64,000 nt of DNA, taken from assembly GCA_963756575.1 (NCBI GenBank), contig CAVWOM010000021.1, positions 930,001-994,000 of the forward strand. Direction: 5' to 3'. The number at the start of each line of letters is the position of its first letter. Position 1 is the stretch's first letter. This document shows positions 41,601-50,394 of this stretch, one piece after another. Made by a program: the position numbers and the translations under genes. The notes beneath the pieces were generated by a model that worked only from the letters and a program-made list of their open reading frames with translations, had not been told where the DNA came from and ran no database searches. Source of the DNA: Palsa-504 sp963756575 (GTDB lineage: Bacteria; Actinomycetota; Actinomycetes; Streptosporangiales; Streptosporangiaceae).

Positions 41601-42595
41601 CCCGCGCGGGCCCGGCGCACGACGTCCTCGTAGGTCGTCCAGAACTGGCGGAAGTCCATCTCCTCCGCCGCCCGCAGGTTCGGCACCAGCAGCTGCCGGC
41701 CGCCGTCGGCCGTCCGCACGTCGATGGCCAGGCCCAGGTTGACGTGCTCGGGCCGGGCGATGGCGGGCTTGCCGTTCTCCTCGGTGTAGGACTCGTTCAT
41801 CTCCGGCAGCGCCTTGAGCGCCGCGACCACGGCGTAGCCGATCAGGTGCGTGAACGACACCTTGCCGCCGCGACCGCGGCGCAGGTGGTTGTTGATGACG
41901 ATCCGGTTGTCGATCAGCAGCTTGGCCGGGACCTCGCGGACGCTGGTCGCGGTGGGCACGCCCAGGCTGGCCGTCATGTTCAGGACGGTCCGGGCGGCGG
42001 CGCCGCGCAGCCTGCTGACCTCGGTGCCCTCCGGAAGCGGGGGCATAGCGGGACCGGCCGGAGCCGCGGCGCTCGCCCTGCCCGCCGGAGCCGCCGGGGC
42101 GGACGGGGCCGCCGGGGCGGACGGGGCCGCCGGGGCGGACGGGGCCGCCGGGGCCGCCGGCGCGGACGGGGCCGGCGCGGACGACGCGGGAGCGGCCGGG
42201 GCCTGCGGAGCCGGCGCGGCCTGAGCCGCGGGCGCGCTGGTGGCACTCGCCTGCGAGCGCGGTGCCGACGGCGCCGAAGCCGGAGCGGACCGGGATGCGG
42301 CCGGGCTGCCGAGGACCGGCTGGGGGCCCGTCCCGTTGGGCAGGGTGGGGTGGTAGTCGGCGAAGAAGCTCCACCAGGCCCGGTCTACCGAACCTGGATC
42401 CGCCAGGTAGCGCTGGTAGAGCTCCTCGACCAGCCATTCGTTGGCGCCGAAATCGGCTTGGCCGCCGGCGGGATCCGGACCGGATCCCTGGTGCGACGCG
42501 TTGGCTGGCTGGTGTGCTGACCCGGGCTCTCGAGACGCTTCGGGCTCGCGGACTTCCGCGCTACCCTGCGGTGACCCAGAAGACACGGCGGACAT
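38672..42595 (-). CDS. kgd: Multifunctional 2-oxoglutarate decarboxylase/dehydrogenase (E2-E1 hybrid)
   Basis: A 1307-residue actinobacterial 2-oxoglutarate dehydrogenase component of the TCA cycle. The N-terminal [20 protein letters not shown] is the E1 start motif. An Ala/Pro/Ser linker (about residues 100-175) follows, then an E2 acyltransferase domain without lipoyl domain ([17 protein letters not shown], with [15 protein letters not shown] near 402), and the E1 domain ([64 protein letters not shown]). M. tuberculosis Kgd is about 1230 residues; the extra length is in the linker. It needs separate lipoylated E2p and E3 partners, which are not in the window. GarA-type control is known for the family but no garA is here. 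Confidence 0.96.
   Translation of the reverse strand: [1307 protein letters not shown]
42090..42153. repeat. Tandem 18-base repeats in the kgd linker
   Basis: Three exact units of GCCGCCGGGGCGGACGGG plus a partial fourth encode repeated APSAPA on the minus strand. They extend the flexible E2-E1 linker and are likely variable between strains. Confidence 0.85.
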
Positions 42596-42675
42596 CTACC
42601 GTCAAACCTTCTTCCGGAGGTGTGAAATCGTTGGTGTACCTCTGTCCGTCAAGGCTACCTGGCGTCATCAGGGCC

Positions 42676-42699
42676 AGTGCCTGAAGCACTTCAGGCACT
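42676..42699. promoter_or_regulatory. Perfect 24-base palindrome between kgd and the Asp-box gene
   Basis: Arms AGTGCCTGAAG and CTTCAGGCACT meet with 2 bases between them, 81 bases upstream of the kgd start and 179 bases before the divergent gene. The tight centre suits a dimeric protein better than an RNA hairpin. The rest of 42596-42877 shows no gene. Confidence 0.5.
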
Positions 42700-42877
42700 T
42701 AGTGATACTGCTGTGGCTTGAGTCACTCACCCTTAGATCCCGGTTACGGCGTGCGGAAAGCTCCTGTACCGCCCGGTGCCGACCGGTACGATCAGCGGCA
42801 ATGGCGTATGGTTTCCGGGCTTAGGCCCTGCTTGCTGCGCTTTCTCCCGGAGCCATCCTTTCGACGGCAAGGCACAG

Positions 42878-45800
42878 GTGACAAGGGAACCGAACGGCCA
42901 TCCCGAGGCTGACGGCGGCTGGGGCCCACCGGGTCCTCCGCGCGCCCGGCCTCCGCGCGCCCCTTCCGGCTCTTCGCCTCGCGCCCAGGACCCGCCCGGC
43001 ACCGGCCCGCTCCCGCGCATCCCGGTCCGCCCGGACCCGTTCGGTACCGGACCGCTCCCGCCCATCTCGGCCCGGCCCGATCCGTTCGGCACCGGCCCCC
43101 GGCCGCGCGTCCCGCACGTCCAGGACCCGTTCAGCACCGGGCCGCTGCCGCGCATCCCGGTCGGCCCCCATCCGGCTGGGCCTCATGCGGCCGGCCCGCG
43201 TCCGGCTGGCGCCGACCGGTGGGGCCAGGCCGCGCCCGGGTTCGAGTTCGAGGGACGCCGCTCCCGGCCCGGCCGGACCTCGCGGCACCCCCAGTCCGGC
43301 CGCCACGCCCGGCCCGCCCAACCCCCGCAGGCCCCCCAGGCCGCCCAACCCCAGACCAGCCGCCCCGCCCCGGTCAGCCGCCCCGCCCCGGTCAGCCGCC
43401 CCGCCCAGGCCAGCCGACCCCCCCAAGCCAGCCGACCCCCCCAAGCCAGCCGCCCGGCCCCGGCCAGCCGCCCCGCGCCAGCTGGCCAGCCCGCTCAGTC
43501 CAGCCGTCCCGCCCGGACCGCTGACCCTCGCCCGCGTCCCGTCCCGCCGGCCAATCCTCCGAAATCCCCGAACCTCCCCCCGTACCCGCCCGCCCCGCGG
43601 ACCCCGAGGCACTCCGGGCCCCAGGACGTCCTGCGGGACACCGTTCCCGCCGAGGCACTGCGCCCCGCCGAGGCACTGCGCCCCGCCGAGGTACCGTACG
43701 AGCCGCGGCGGTTCCGGTACACGCCGACGGTGAGCCAGCCGCTGCCCATGCCCCCCCGGGCCTGGCCCGCCGACGTCCCCGCCGCCGCGTCCATGAGCGC
43801 CCCCCCGATGAGCGCCCCGCCACTAAACAGCGCCCCGCCACTAAACAGCGCCCCGCCGGTGACCAGGGAGCCCGCGGGGACGCGGCCGTTCCGCACCGGC
43901 CCGCAGCCCGCCTTCACCCACGACACCGGCATCCACGACACCGGCATCCACGACACTGGCCCGCGCCCGCGCCAGGTCGTCACCGACCGCGGCCGGCAGC
44001 GGGAGCATCCGGCGCAGCGACGGGAGCACCCGGCCCGGCCCGACCTGAAGTCGGCTAGCGCCGAGTGGTCCCGGCTCGTCCGCTCGTTCGTGCCCGAGCC
44101 GGTCAAACGCCGCTGGTCCCAGGAGTTCCGGGCCGGCCTGCACTTCCGCGGCTGGGGAGTGCGGGTGGCGATCCCGATCCTCGCCATGGTCGTGTTCGGC
44201 GTCGCCGTCGTGGTGTTCGCGGGCGCGAACAGCGGCAACTCGGGACCCGCTCCGTCCGCGGCCTCGCTCGGCTTCCCGCCCGCGACGCTGGCGGGCGGCG
44301 ACTTCACCGCGACAGCCAGCGCCCGCGGCATCACCCAGACCCTCGGCCGGGTGGCGAGCGTCGGGAACGAGGTCGTGGCGGTGGGCTCGCAGGCCGGCGC
44401 CCGCATCGACCGCGCCCAGTTCTTCGTATCGGCCGACGGCGGGCACAGCTGGACGCTGGGGACGGTCAAGTCCGCGTCCGGCGGCGTGCCGGCGCCCGGG
44501 CACGGCGCCCTCTTCGTGGCCGGCGGCCAGCGGGCGTGGGTCGCGCTCGGCCCCGGCTCGATCTGGACCAGCCCGGACGGGCGCACCTGGACGCTGGCGC
44601 CGGGCAACGGGCTGCCGCTGGCCCCCGGGGACCAGGTCAACGGGCTGCAGCGGACCGCGTCCGGCTTCATCGCCGTCGGCGCCCACGTGCCCGGCGGCGA
44701 CCAGGCCAAATCCACCCCGGTGATCTTCACCTCGGCCAACGGGACCGCGTGGCAGCGGCTGGACGCGGCGCGGCTGGACCTGGGCGCGGGCGCCCTCGAC
44801 GTCAGGTTCGCGGCTGCGTCCGGGAAGCTGATCCTGATCGCGGGCGACGTCCTCGCCAGCCGGCCGAAGGGAACGGTCCAGGCCGGCGCCGCCTGGCTGA
44901 GCAGCGATGGCGGTACGACCTGGAAGCGGGCACCCGGATCGGGCGCGCAGCCGCAGGTGGCCGGGGTGGCCGCGGTGAACGGCGGATTTGTCCTGCTCCG
45001 GCCGGCCATCGTCGCCCGCCGTCCCGCCGTCGACGCCTTCTTTTCACCAAACGGCCTAACCTGGACCCTCCGGTCCGCCCTTTCCGCCCCGGCCGGGTTC
45101 ACGCCTGGCATGGTGAACGGGGGTCCTGACGGCGCCGTCGTCACCGGGCAGACGGGAGCCACGAAGAAGCAGGGCGGGATGCTGACGGCCTTCGTGACGT
45201 CGGACGGTAAGACCTGGCGGCAGGCCCAGCCGTTCGGCCGTACCGGGTCGGAAACGGTCTCCGGCGTGGCCCTGGCCCCGGACGGCACCGTGGTCACCGC
45301 GGGCGTCAGCCCCGGCCCGGACAGCCGCCAGCCGGTGCTGGTCCTGGCCCGGACTGGCGGCGACCCCGAGCGCGTGGATATCGCGAAGATCCCGGGTGCC
45401 GTCGAGCATCAGGTGGCCGTCAACGCCGTGGCCGCGCAGGGCGGCACGCAGGTCGCGGTGGGCAGCGCCAACGGCTTTCCCGCCGTGTGGGCCTCGGCCA
45501 ACGGCGGCGGCTCGTGGAATCCGGCCAGCGGTGCCAGCCCCGAGGTGTTCGGGCGCCCGGGGACCCAGCAGCTGACCGGCGTGGCGTACGGCCCGGAGGG
45601 CTGGCTCGCCGTCGGCGGCGTCACCGCGAGCGCCGCCGAGCACCCGGTGGTCGTGGTCTCGGCCGACGCCGCCAGCTGGCAGGCGGCCGACGGCGAGCCG
45701 GCTTTCACCGGGCCCGGGCTGTTCACCCAGGCGGCCGCCGCGAACAGCCGAGGCCTAGTCATCGTCGGCTACCAGAAGATCAAGCAAATGAGCGGCGGCC

Positions 45801-46471
45801 GGGTCGTCTCGGTCCGCACCGTCGCCGCGGCCTGGTGGTCGGCGGGCCTGACCGGCTGGCAGCGCGCCGGGGACGCGTCGGCGGGCGCGCTGGACGGCGC
45901 CGGCGCCCGGCAGATGCGGGCCGTCACGGCCGGCCAGAGTGGTTTCGTGGCCGTGGGCGCGCACGGCCAGCAGCCGTCGGCCTGGACCTCGGCCGATGGC
46001 CGGAGCTGGCGGCAGGTGGATCTGCCCGTCCCGGCCGGCACCACCCAGGCCATGCTCGAGCACGTCGCGAGCATCGGCCGCACCGTGGCCGCCGTGGGCA
46101 CCGCGGTCACCGCCTCGGGCCGGACGGTGCCGTTCGCGGCCAGCTCGGCCAACGGCGGCGTCAGCTGGACCGAATCGGCGCTCCCGGTCCCGGCCGGCCT
46201 GACCTCGGTCACGGCCCTGGCCGCGGCCGGGTCCGTGTTCACCGCCACCGGCACCTACGGCAGCACCTCCGGTCACCAGAACGTGGTGGTGTGGACGTCC
46301 GCGAACGGCGCCGCGTGGCACGCGGCCGAGCCCGGTGGCCAGGGCCTGACCGGCCCCGGCATCCAGGCCATCACCAGCCTCACCGCGTCCGGCAGCACCC
46401 TCACCGGCGTCGGCTTCTCCGCCGCCCCCAACACCGAGCAGCCCGTCTTCTGGCAAGCCCCCCTCCGCTAA
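42878..46471 (+). CDS. Large single-pass surface protein with Pro-rich N-terminus and Asp-box beta-propeller
   Basis: About 1197 residues. Residues 1-~400 are disordered and Pro/Arg/Ala-rich with repeats (SRPAPVSRPAPVSRPAQASR; HDTGIHDTGIHDTG). A single membrane segment lies near 427-449 (VAIPILAMVVFGVAVVVFAG), then ~750 outside residues. This ectodomain has at least ten BNR/Asp-box-like turns: SADGGHSWTLG, TSPDGRTWTLA, TSANGTAWQRL, SSDGGTTWKRA, SPNGLTWTL, TSDGKTWRQA, SANGGGSWNPA, TSADGRSWRQV, SANGGVSWTES and TSANGAAWHAA. Asp-box propellers occur in sialidases and sortilins, but sialidase catalytic residues are not evident. Topology suggests a cytoplasmic Pro-rich tail and external propeller. 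GTG 42878 has AAGG upstream. Function unknown. Confidence 0.85.
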   Translation: MTREPNGHPEADGGWGPPGPPRARPPRAPSGSSPRAQDPPGTGPLPRIPVRPDPFGTGPLPPISARPDPFGTGPRPRVPHVQDPFSTGPLPRIPVGPHPAGPHAAGPRPAGADRWGQAAPGFEFEGRRSRPGRTSRHPQSGRHARPAQPPQAPQAAQPQTSRPAPVSRPAPVSRPAQASRPPQASRPPQASRPAPASRPAPAGQPAQSSRPARTADPRPRPVPPANPPKSPNLPPYPPAPRTPRHSGPQDVLRDTVPAEALRPAEALRPAEVPYEPRRFRYTPTVSQPLPMPPRAWPADVPAAASMSAPPMSAPPLNSAPPLNSAPPVTREPAGTRPFRTGPQPAFTHDTGIHDTGIHDTGPRPRQVVTDRGRQREHPAQRREHPARPDLKSASAEWSRLVRSFVPEPVKRRWSQEFRAGLHFRGWGVRVAIPILAMVVFGVAVVVFAGANSGNSGPAPSAASLGFPPATLAGGDFTATASARGITQTLGRVASVGNEVVAVGSQAGARIDRAQFFVSADGGHSWTLGTVKSASGGVPAPGHGALFVAGGQRAWVALGPGSIWTSPDGRTWTLAPGNGLPLAPGDQVNGLQRTASGFIAVGAHVPGGDQAKSTPVIFTSANGTAWQRLDAARLDLGAGALDVRFAAASGKLILIAGDVLASRPKGTVQAGAAWLSSDGGTTWKRAPGSGAQPQVAGVAAVNGGFVLLRPAIVARRPAVDAFFSPNGLTWTLRSALSAPAGFTPGMVNGGPDGAVVTGQTGATKKQGGMLTAFVTSDGKTWRQAQPFGRTGSETVSGVALAPDGTVVTAGVSPGPDSRQPVLVLARTGGDPERVDIAKIPGAVEHQVAVNAVAAQGGTQVAVGSANGFPAVWASANGGGSWNPASGASPEVFGRPGTQQLTGVAYGPEGWLAVGGVTASAAEHPVVVVSADAASWQAADGEPAFTGPGLFTQAAAANSRGLVIVGYQKIKQMSGGRVVSVRTVAAAWWSAGLTGWQRAGDASAGALDGAGARQMRAVTAGQSGFVAVGAHGQQPSAWTSADGRSWRQVDLPVPAGTTQAMLEHVASIGRTVAAVGTAVTASGRTVPFAASSANGGVSWTESALPVPAGLTSVTALAAAGSVFTATGTYGSTSGHQNVVVWTSANGAAWHAAEPGGQGLTGPGIQAITSLTASGSTLTGVGFSAAPNTEQPVFWQAPLR

Positions 46472-46491
46472 ACGCCCCATTCCGGTTACGT

Positions 46492-46527
46492 GGAAATTCC
46501 GGTGGACTCCAGGCCCCCGGAATTTCC
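46492..46527. terminator. Hairpin terminator between convergent genes
   Basis: GGAAATTCCGG and CCGGAATTTCC, perfect 11-base arms with a 14-base loop, 21 bases after the Asp-box gene stop. Bases 46528-46690 hold nothing further. Confidence 0.7.
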
Positions 46528-46690
46528 GCATAGCCCGGATCTTCCAAGATCTTTTCGCGACGCGGCGCGCCGCTGAGGCTGGAGTGGTCGTGCGTGACAG
46601 GTGTGACTCTTGCTCGGCGCGGGCGCGGGCGCAGACGCTGGCGCGATTGGAGCCGACGATCCGCGTTCAACGCAGACGGGGTTGGCCGGC

Positions 46691-47524
46691 TCACGCTTCG
46701 CGGACGGGGGCGGGGGCCCCGAATATGTCGTCGCGGCGGTTGGCCAGGCTGGGCAGGGTGGCGCGGACCGTGGCGATCAGGGCGGTGTCGACCTCGGCGA
46801 CCGTGACGCCGGCGAAAGGCCCCAGGTCGGCCCGGACCACGCCGAGCGGGTCCACCAGCATGCTGCGCCCGACGCCGGTCGCGGCCCGGGTCGGACGCTC
46901 GTCCGGGTCGGGAACCTGGCCGACGGCGGCGACCCACACGGTGTTCTCGATGGCGCGCGCCCGCACCAGCGTGACCCAGTGCTCCTCCTTGTACAGGCCG
47001 GCCGCCCAGGCCGCGGGCAGCACGATCAGCTCGGCGCCGCCCGCCGCCAGCGCCCGGGACAGCTCGCCGAAGCGCACGTCGTAGCAGATCTCCAGGCCCG
47101 CCCGGACCCCGGCCAGCGTGCACGCGACCACCGAGGAACCCGGCGCGACCTGCTCGGACTCATGGTGCCCGAACGCGTCGAACAAGTGCAGCTTGCGATA
47201 GGAAGCGACCAGCTCGCCGGCGGCGTCGTACGCCACCGCGGTGTTGTAGACCCGGCCGTCCGCGGCCGGCTCGAACACCCCGGCCACCAGCGCCACCCCG
47301 GTCTCCTTGGCCGAGGCGGCCAGCCCCGAGCAGAACGGCCCGTCCAGCGGCTCGGCCACGGCGCCCAGGTCCGAGCCGAACCTGGCCTGGGTCGCCTCCG
47401 GGAACACCGCCAGGTCCGCGCCCTGGGCGGCGGCCGACCCCAGGGCGTCCCTGACCCGCCCGGCGTTGACCTCGGGCCGTGAGCTGACCGGTATCTGGCA
47501 CAGTGCGATGCGCATGCCCTCCAT
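46691..47524 (-). CDS. Carbon-nitrogen hydrolase (nitrilase superfamily)
   Basis: A 277-residue amidase-fold enzyme. The Glu-Lys-Cys triad is visible in LAVFPEAT, SYRKLHLFDAFG and EICYDVRFGELSR. The YRKLHLFD and YDVRFPEL-like block resembles omega-amidase/Nit2 and similar deaminated-glutathione amidases. Two starts are possible: ATG 47515 (GGAGG only 2 bases away, too close) and ATG 47524, which follows TAGGTA by 8 bases and may be leaderless. Its start is only 14 bases from that of the divergent aminotransferase, which could supply a 2-oxo-acid amide substrate. That link is inference. Confidence 0.87.
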   Translation of the reverse strand: MEGMRIALCQIPVSSRPEVNAGRVRDALGSAAAQGADLAVFPEATQARFGSDLGAVAEPLDGPFCSGLAASAKETGVALVAGVFEPAADGRVYNTAVAYDAAGELVASYRKLHLFDAFGHHESEQVAPGSSVVACTLAGVRAGLEICYDVRFGELSRALAAGGAELIVLPAAWAAGLYKEEHWVTLVRARAIENTVWVAAVGQVPDPDERPTRAATGVGRSMLVDPLGVVRADLGPFAGVTVAEVDTALIATVRATLPSLANRRDDIFGAPAPVREA

Positions 47525-47538
47525 GATGTCATTACCTA

Positions 47539-48717
47539 GTGAACCGACCCCAGCCAAAAAGACCACTGCTGAACCGGCGCCTCGCGGGCCTGGGCACCAC
47601 GATCTTCGCCGAGATGTCCGCCCGGGCGGTCGCGACCGGATCCATCAACCTGGGCCAGGGCTTTCCCGACCGGGACGGCCCGGCCGAGATCGCCCAGGCG
47701 GCGGCCGACGCCATCATGGCCGGACGCGGCAACCAGTACCCGCCCGGCCCCGGCGTCCCCGAGCTGCGCCAGGCCATCGCCGCGCACGACGAGCGCTTCT
47801 ATGGCCAAAGCTTCGACCCGGCCGACGAGATCCTGGTCACCGCGGGCGCCACCGAGGCCATCGCGGCCGCGATGCTGGCCCTGGTGGAGCCGGGCGATGA
47901 GGTGATCGCGTTCGAGCCCTACTACGACTCCTACGCGGCCAACATCGCGATGGCGGGCGGGGTCCGCGTCCCGGTCACGCTGCGCCCGCCGGGTTTCCGC
48001 CCGGACCTGAACGAGCTCAAGAAAGCGATCACCGCCAAGACCAGGCTGATCCTGCTGAACAGCCCGCACAACCCGACCGGCACGGTCTTCGACCGAGACG
48101 AGCTCGCCGCCGTCGCCAAGCTGGCCGTCGAGCACGACCTGCTCGTGGTCACCGACGAGGTCTACGAGCACCTGGCCTTCGACGTCGAGCACATCCCGAT
48201 CGTCGGTTTCCCCGGGATGCGCGAGCGCACGGTGTCGGTCAGCTCGGCGGGCAAGACGTTCGCCTTCACCGGCTGGAAGATCGGCTGGGTCAAGGCCGTG
48301 CCCGAGCTAGTCAGTGTGGTGAAGACGGCCAAGCAGTTCCTCACCTTCGTCAGCGGCGGCCCGTTCCAGTACGCCGTGGCGCAGGCGCTGGCCCTGCCGG
48401 ACGCGTACTACGAAAAGCTGAAAGAGGACCTCATCGTCCAGCGCGACCTGCTCACCGAGGGACTGGAGGAGATCGGCTTCACGGTCTACCGCCCGCAGGG
48501 CACCTACTTCGTCACCGCCGACATCAGGAGCCTGGGCTACCAGGACGGCGTGGAGTTCTGCCGGATGCTGCCGGACCGCGCCGGGGTGGTCGCCATCCCC
48601 ACCGCGATCTTCTACGACCACCCGGACCGGGCCCGCAGCCACGTCCGCTTCGCCTTCTGCAAGCAGCCCGAGGTGCTGACCGAAGCGCTGAAGCGGCTGG
48701 GACAGCTCAACGCGTAG
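47539..48717 (+). CDS. PLP-dependent aminotransferase (DapC/kynurenine-glutamine transaminase type)
   Basis: Fold-type I aminotransferase of 392 residues. NLGQGFPDRDGPAEIAQAA, GRGNQYPPGPGVPELRQAIA, LVTAGATEAIAAAMLALVEP, NSPHNPTGTVF, VTDEVYEHLAFD and the PLP-lysine motif SSAGKTFAFTGWK (Lys 239) are present. It closely follows my memory of M. tuberculosis Rv0858c, named DapC, and of the KAT/glutamine transaminase K group. With a Nit2-like amidase divergent to it, a glutamine transaminase-omega-amidase pathway is an alternative to lysine synthesis. GTG 47539 start; no clear ribosome site. Confidence 0.88.
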   Translation: MNRPQPKRPLLNRRLAGLGTTIFAEMSARAVATGSINLGQGFPDRDGPAEIAQAAADAIMAGRGNQYPPGPGVPELRQAIAAHDERFYGQSFDPADEILVTAGATEAIAAAMLALVEPGDEVIAFEPYYDSYAANIAMAGGVRVPVTLRPPGFRPDLNELKKAITAKTRLILLNSPHNPTGTVFDRDELAAVAKLAVEHDLLVVTDEVYEHLAFDVEHIPIVGFPGMRERTVSVSSAGKTFAFTGWKIGWVKAVPELVSVVKTAKQFLTFVSGGPFQYAVAQALALPDAYYEKLKEDLIVQRDLLTEGLEEIGFTVYRPQGTYFVTADIRSLGYQDGVEFCRMLPDRAGVVAIPTAIFYDHPDRARSHVRFAFCKQPEVLTEALKRLGQLNA

Positions 48718-48819
48718 GGGGCCTAGGCCTCCTACGCAGGGTGGGCGCGGGCCCATGGCCGGTGACCAGCGCGGACGCCAGGATGGGAGCATCACCCCAC
48801 ACGGAGGGAGCCCACGGCG

Positions 48820-50394
48820 ATGGACTTCGGATTGCTTGAACCACTGCTGATCGGGTGTATCGCGCTCGCGCTGATGCGCGCGAAGACCAGCCCGCGTCGG
48901 ACTGGATGGCGGGGGCGCATCCGGGACCGCGGCTGGGGCCTGGCACTGCTGCCGGTCGCGCTGGCTGGCGCGGCGCTGGCCGGCTCCAGGCACGTGCTGG
49001 CGGTGACCGAGCTCGCCATGGCCGGGGCTCTGGCGGCCCGGGCACCCCGGCTGGCGGCCAAGATCGTCCCGTACGCGGTCCTCGCCCTGGCCGGCTATGG
49101 GTTCTGGCTGGTCAGGGCCTACCATGACGGCTTCGGTGACCGGGTCCGCTACGGATTCGTGATCGCCGGGAACTACTCCTGGCACACGGATCTGCTGCTG
49201 CCCGAGGCCACGATGTTCGGCATCATGGGGCTCTGGCTGCTCGTCAGAGTGGACGTACCGGGCGCCGGCCTGGTCACGGCATTCATGCGCCGGTGGCTCG
49301 ACCCCTGCCGCCGGGTCACTCCCGCGCAGGCCCTGCTGCTACTCCCGGTCGTCGCGCTAGCCCTGCAGCTCCTCGGCCCGCGCACCTGGTTCGGCGTGGG
49401 GGCGATCACCGGGTTCGCCGTGGCCGCCCTCGATACGCTCATGGTCGGCGCCAGCCTGATCCTCGTACTGCGCTCCCGGACCTGGGCGGCCACGCTGGCC
49501 GAGGCGGCCCTGCTCATACTGGGCGGCTACGGTATCGCCATCGCCACCCACTGGCCCGGCGTGCCCGGGTTCGCCTACGGCTTCGCCGACCTAACTGGCT
49601 GGCGGCCCGCACCGCCTTGGGTCAGCGGCCTGGAGGGCACCGCCCTGCTCGCGCTGGGTCTGTGGCTGGTGCCGCGGGTGGTGCGTGAGCACCTGAGGCC
49701 AGGAGCTGAGCTCGCGGCCCGTGCCCGGCAACTAACCGAACGGGTCGAGACTCTGACCCGGTCCCGCAGCGTCGCCGTGGACACCGCGGCCGCCGAGCTG
49801 CGCCGGATCGAGCGGGATCTGCACGACGGCGCGCAGGCCCGGCTGGTCGCGGTGGGGATGAGCCTGCAGGCGGCCGAACGTCTCTTCGCCAGTAATCCCG
49901 AAGCGGCGCTAGCACTGGTCGGCGAGGCCAAGGAGAGCTCCTCCCGCGCCCTGACCGAGCTGCGTGACCTGGTGCGCGGCATCTACCCGCCGGTGCTGGC
50001 CGACCGCGGCCTCGGCGACGCCATCCGGGCGCTCGCCCTGGACACGCCGCTGCCGGTCACGGTCGAGGCCGACCTGCCCGAGCAGGTGGAGCTGCCGGTG
50101 GCCTCCGCGGTGTACTTCTCGGTCGCCGAGGCGCTGGCCAATGTGATCAAGCACGCGGACGCCCGTTCGGTCCGTATCGGCCTCAGCCACCGGGCCGGGA
50201 TGCTGCGAGCGGAGATCACCGACGACGGCGCGGGCGGGGCCAGCACCGCCGACGGGACCGGCCTGGCCGGAGTGGAACGCAGGCTGGCGACGTTTGATGG
50301 CATCCTGGCGGTGAGCAGCCCGCCGGGCGGGCCGACCATCGTCGTCATCGAGGTACCGTGCGCATCGTCATCGGCGAAGACCTCTTCCTGCTGA
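48820..50394 (+). CDS. NarL-type sensor histidine kinase with multi-pass membrane input
   Basis: A 524-residue kinase. The first ~290 residues hold about eight hydrophobic segments (LLEPLLIGCIALALM, GLALLPVALAGAALAG, PYAVLALAGYGFWLVRAYHD, ALLLLPVVALALQLLG, AALLILGGYGIAIAT). HisKA_3 is RIERDLHDGAQARLVAVGMS with the phosphate-accepting His at about 335. The ATPase part has EALANVIKHADARSV and ITDDGAGGAS. ATG 48820 has GGAGGG upstream. It overlaps the response regulator gene by 37 bases. The signal is unknown. Confidence 0.9.
   Translation: MDFGLLEPLLIGCIALALMRAKTSPRRTGWRGRIRDRGWGLALLPVALAGAALAGSRHVLAVTELAMAGALAARAPRLAAKIVPYAVLALAGYGFWLVRAYHDGFGDRVRYGFVIAGNYSWHTDLLLPEATMFGIMGLWLLVRVDVPGAGLVTAFMRRWLDPCRRVTPAQALLLLPVVALALQLLGPRTWFGVGAITGFAVAALDTLMVGASLILVLRSRTWAATLAEAALLILGGYGIAIATHWPGVPGFAYGFADLTGWRPAPPWVSGLEGTALLALGLWLVPRVVREHLRPGAELAARARQLTERVETLTRSRSVAVDTAAAELRRIERDLHDGAQARLVAVGMSLQAAERLFASNPEAALALVGEAKESSSRALTELRDLVRGIYPPVLADRGLGDAIRALALDTPLPVTVEADLPEQVELPVASAVYFSVAEALANVIKHADARSVRIGLSHRAGMLRAEITDDGAGGASTADGTGLAGVERRLATFDGILAVSSPPGGPTIVVIEVPCASSSAKTSSC

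Noticed and set aside
37595..42520. Very long plus-strand open frame (about 1640 codons) opposite DUF4097 and kgd
   Set aside because: Its product is Arg/His/Val/Leu/Gly-rich with no domain; it is the antisense shadow of a high-GC gene whose own protein is unmistakable.
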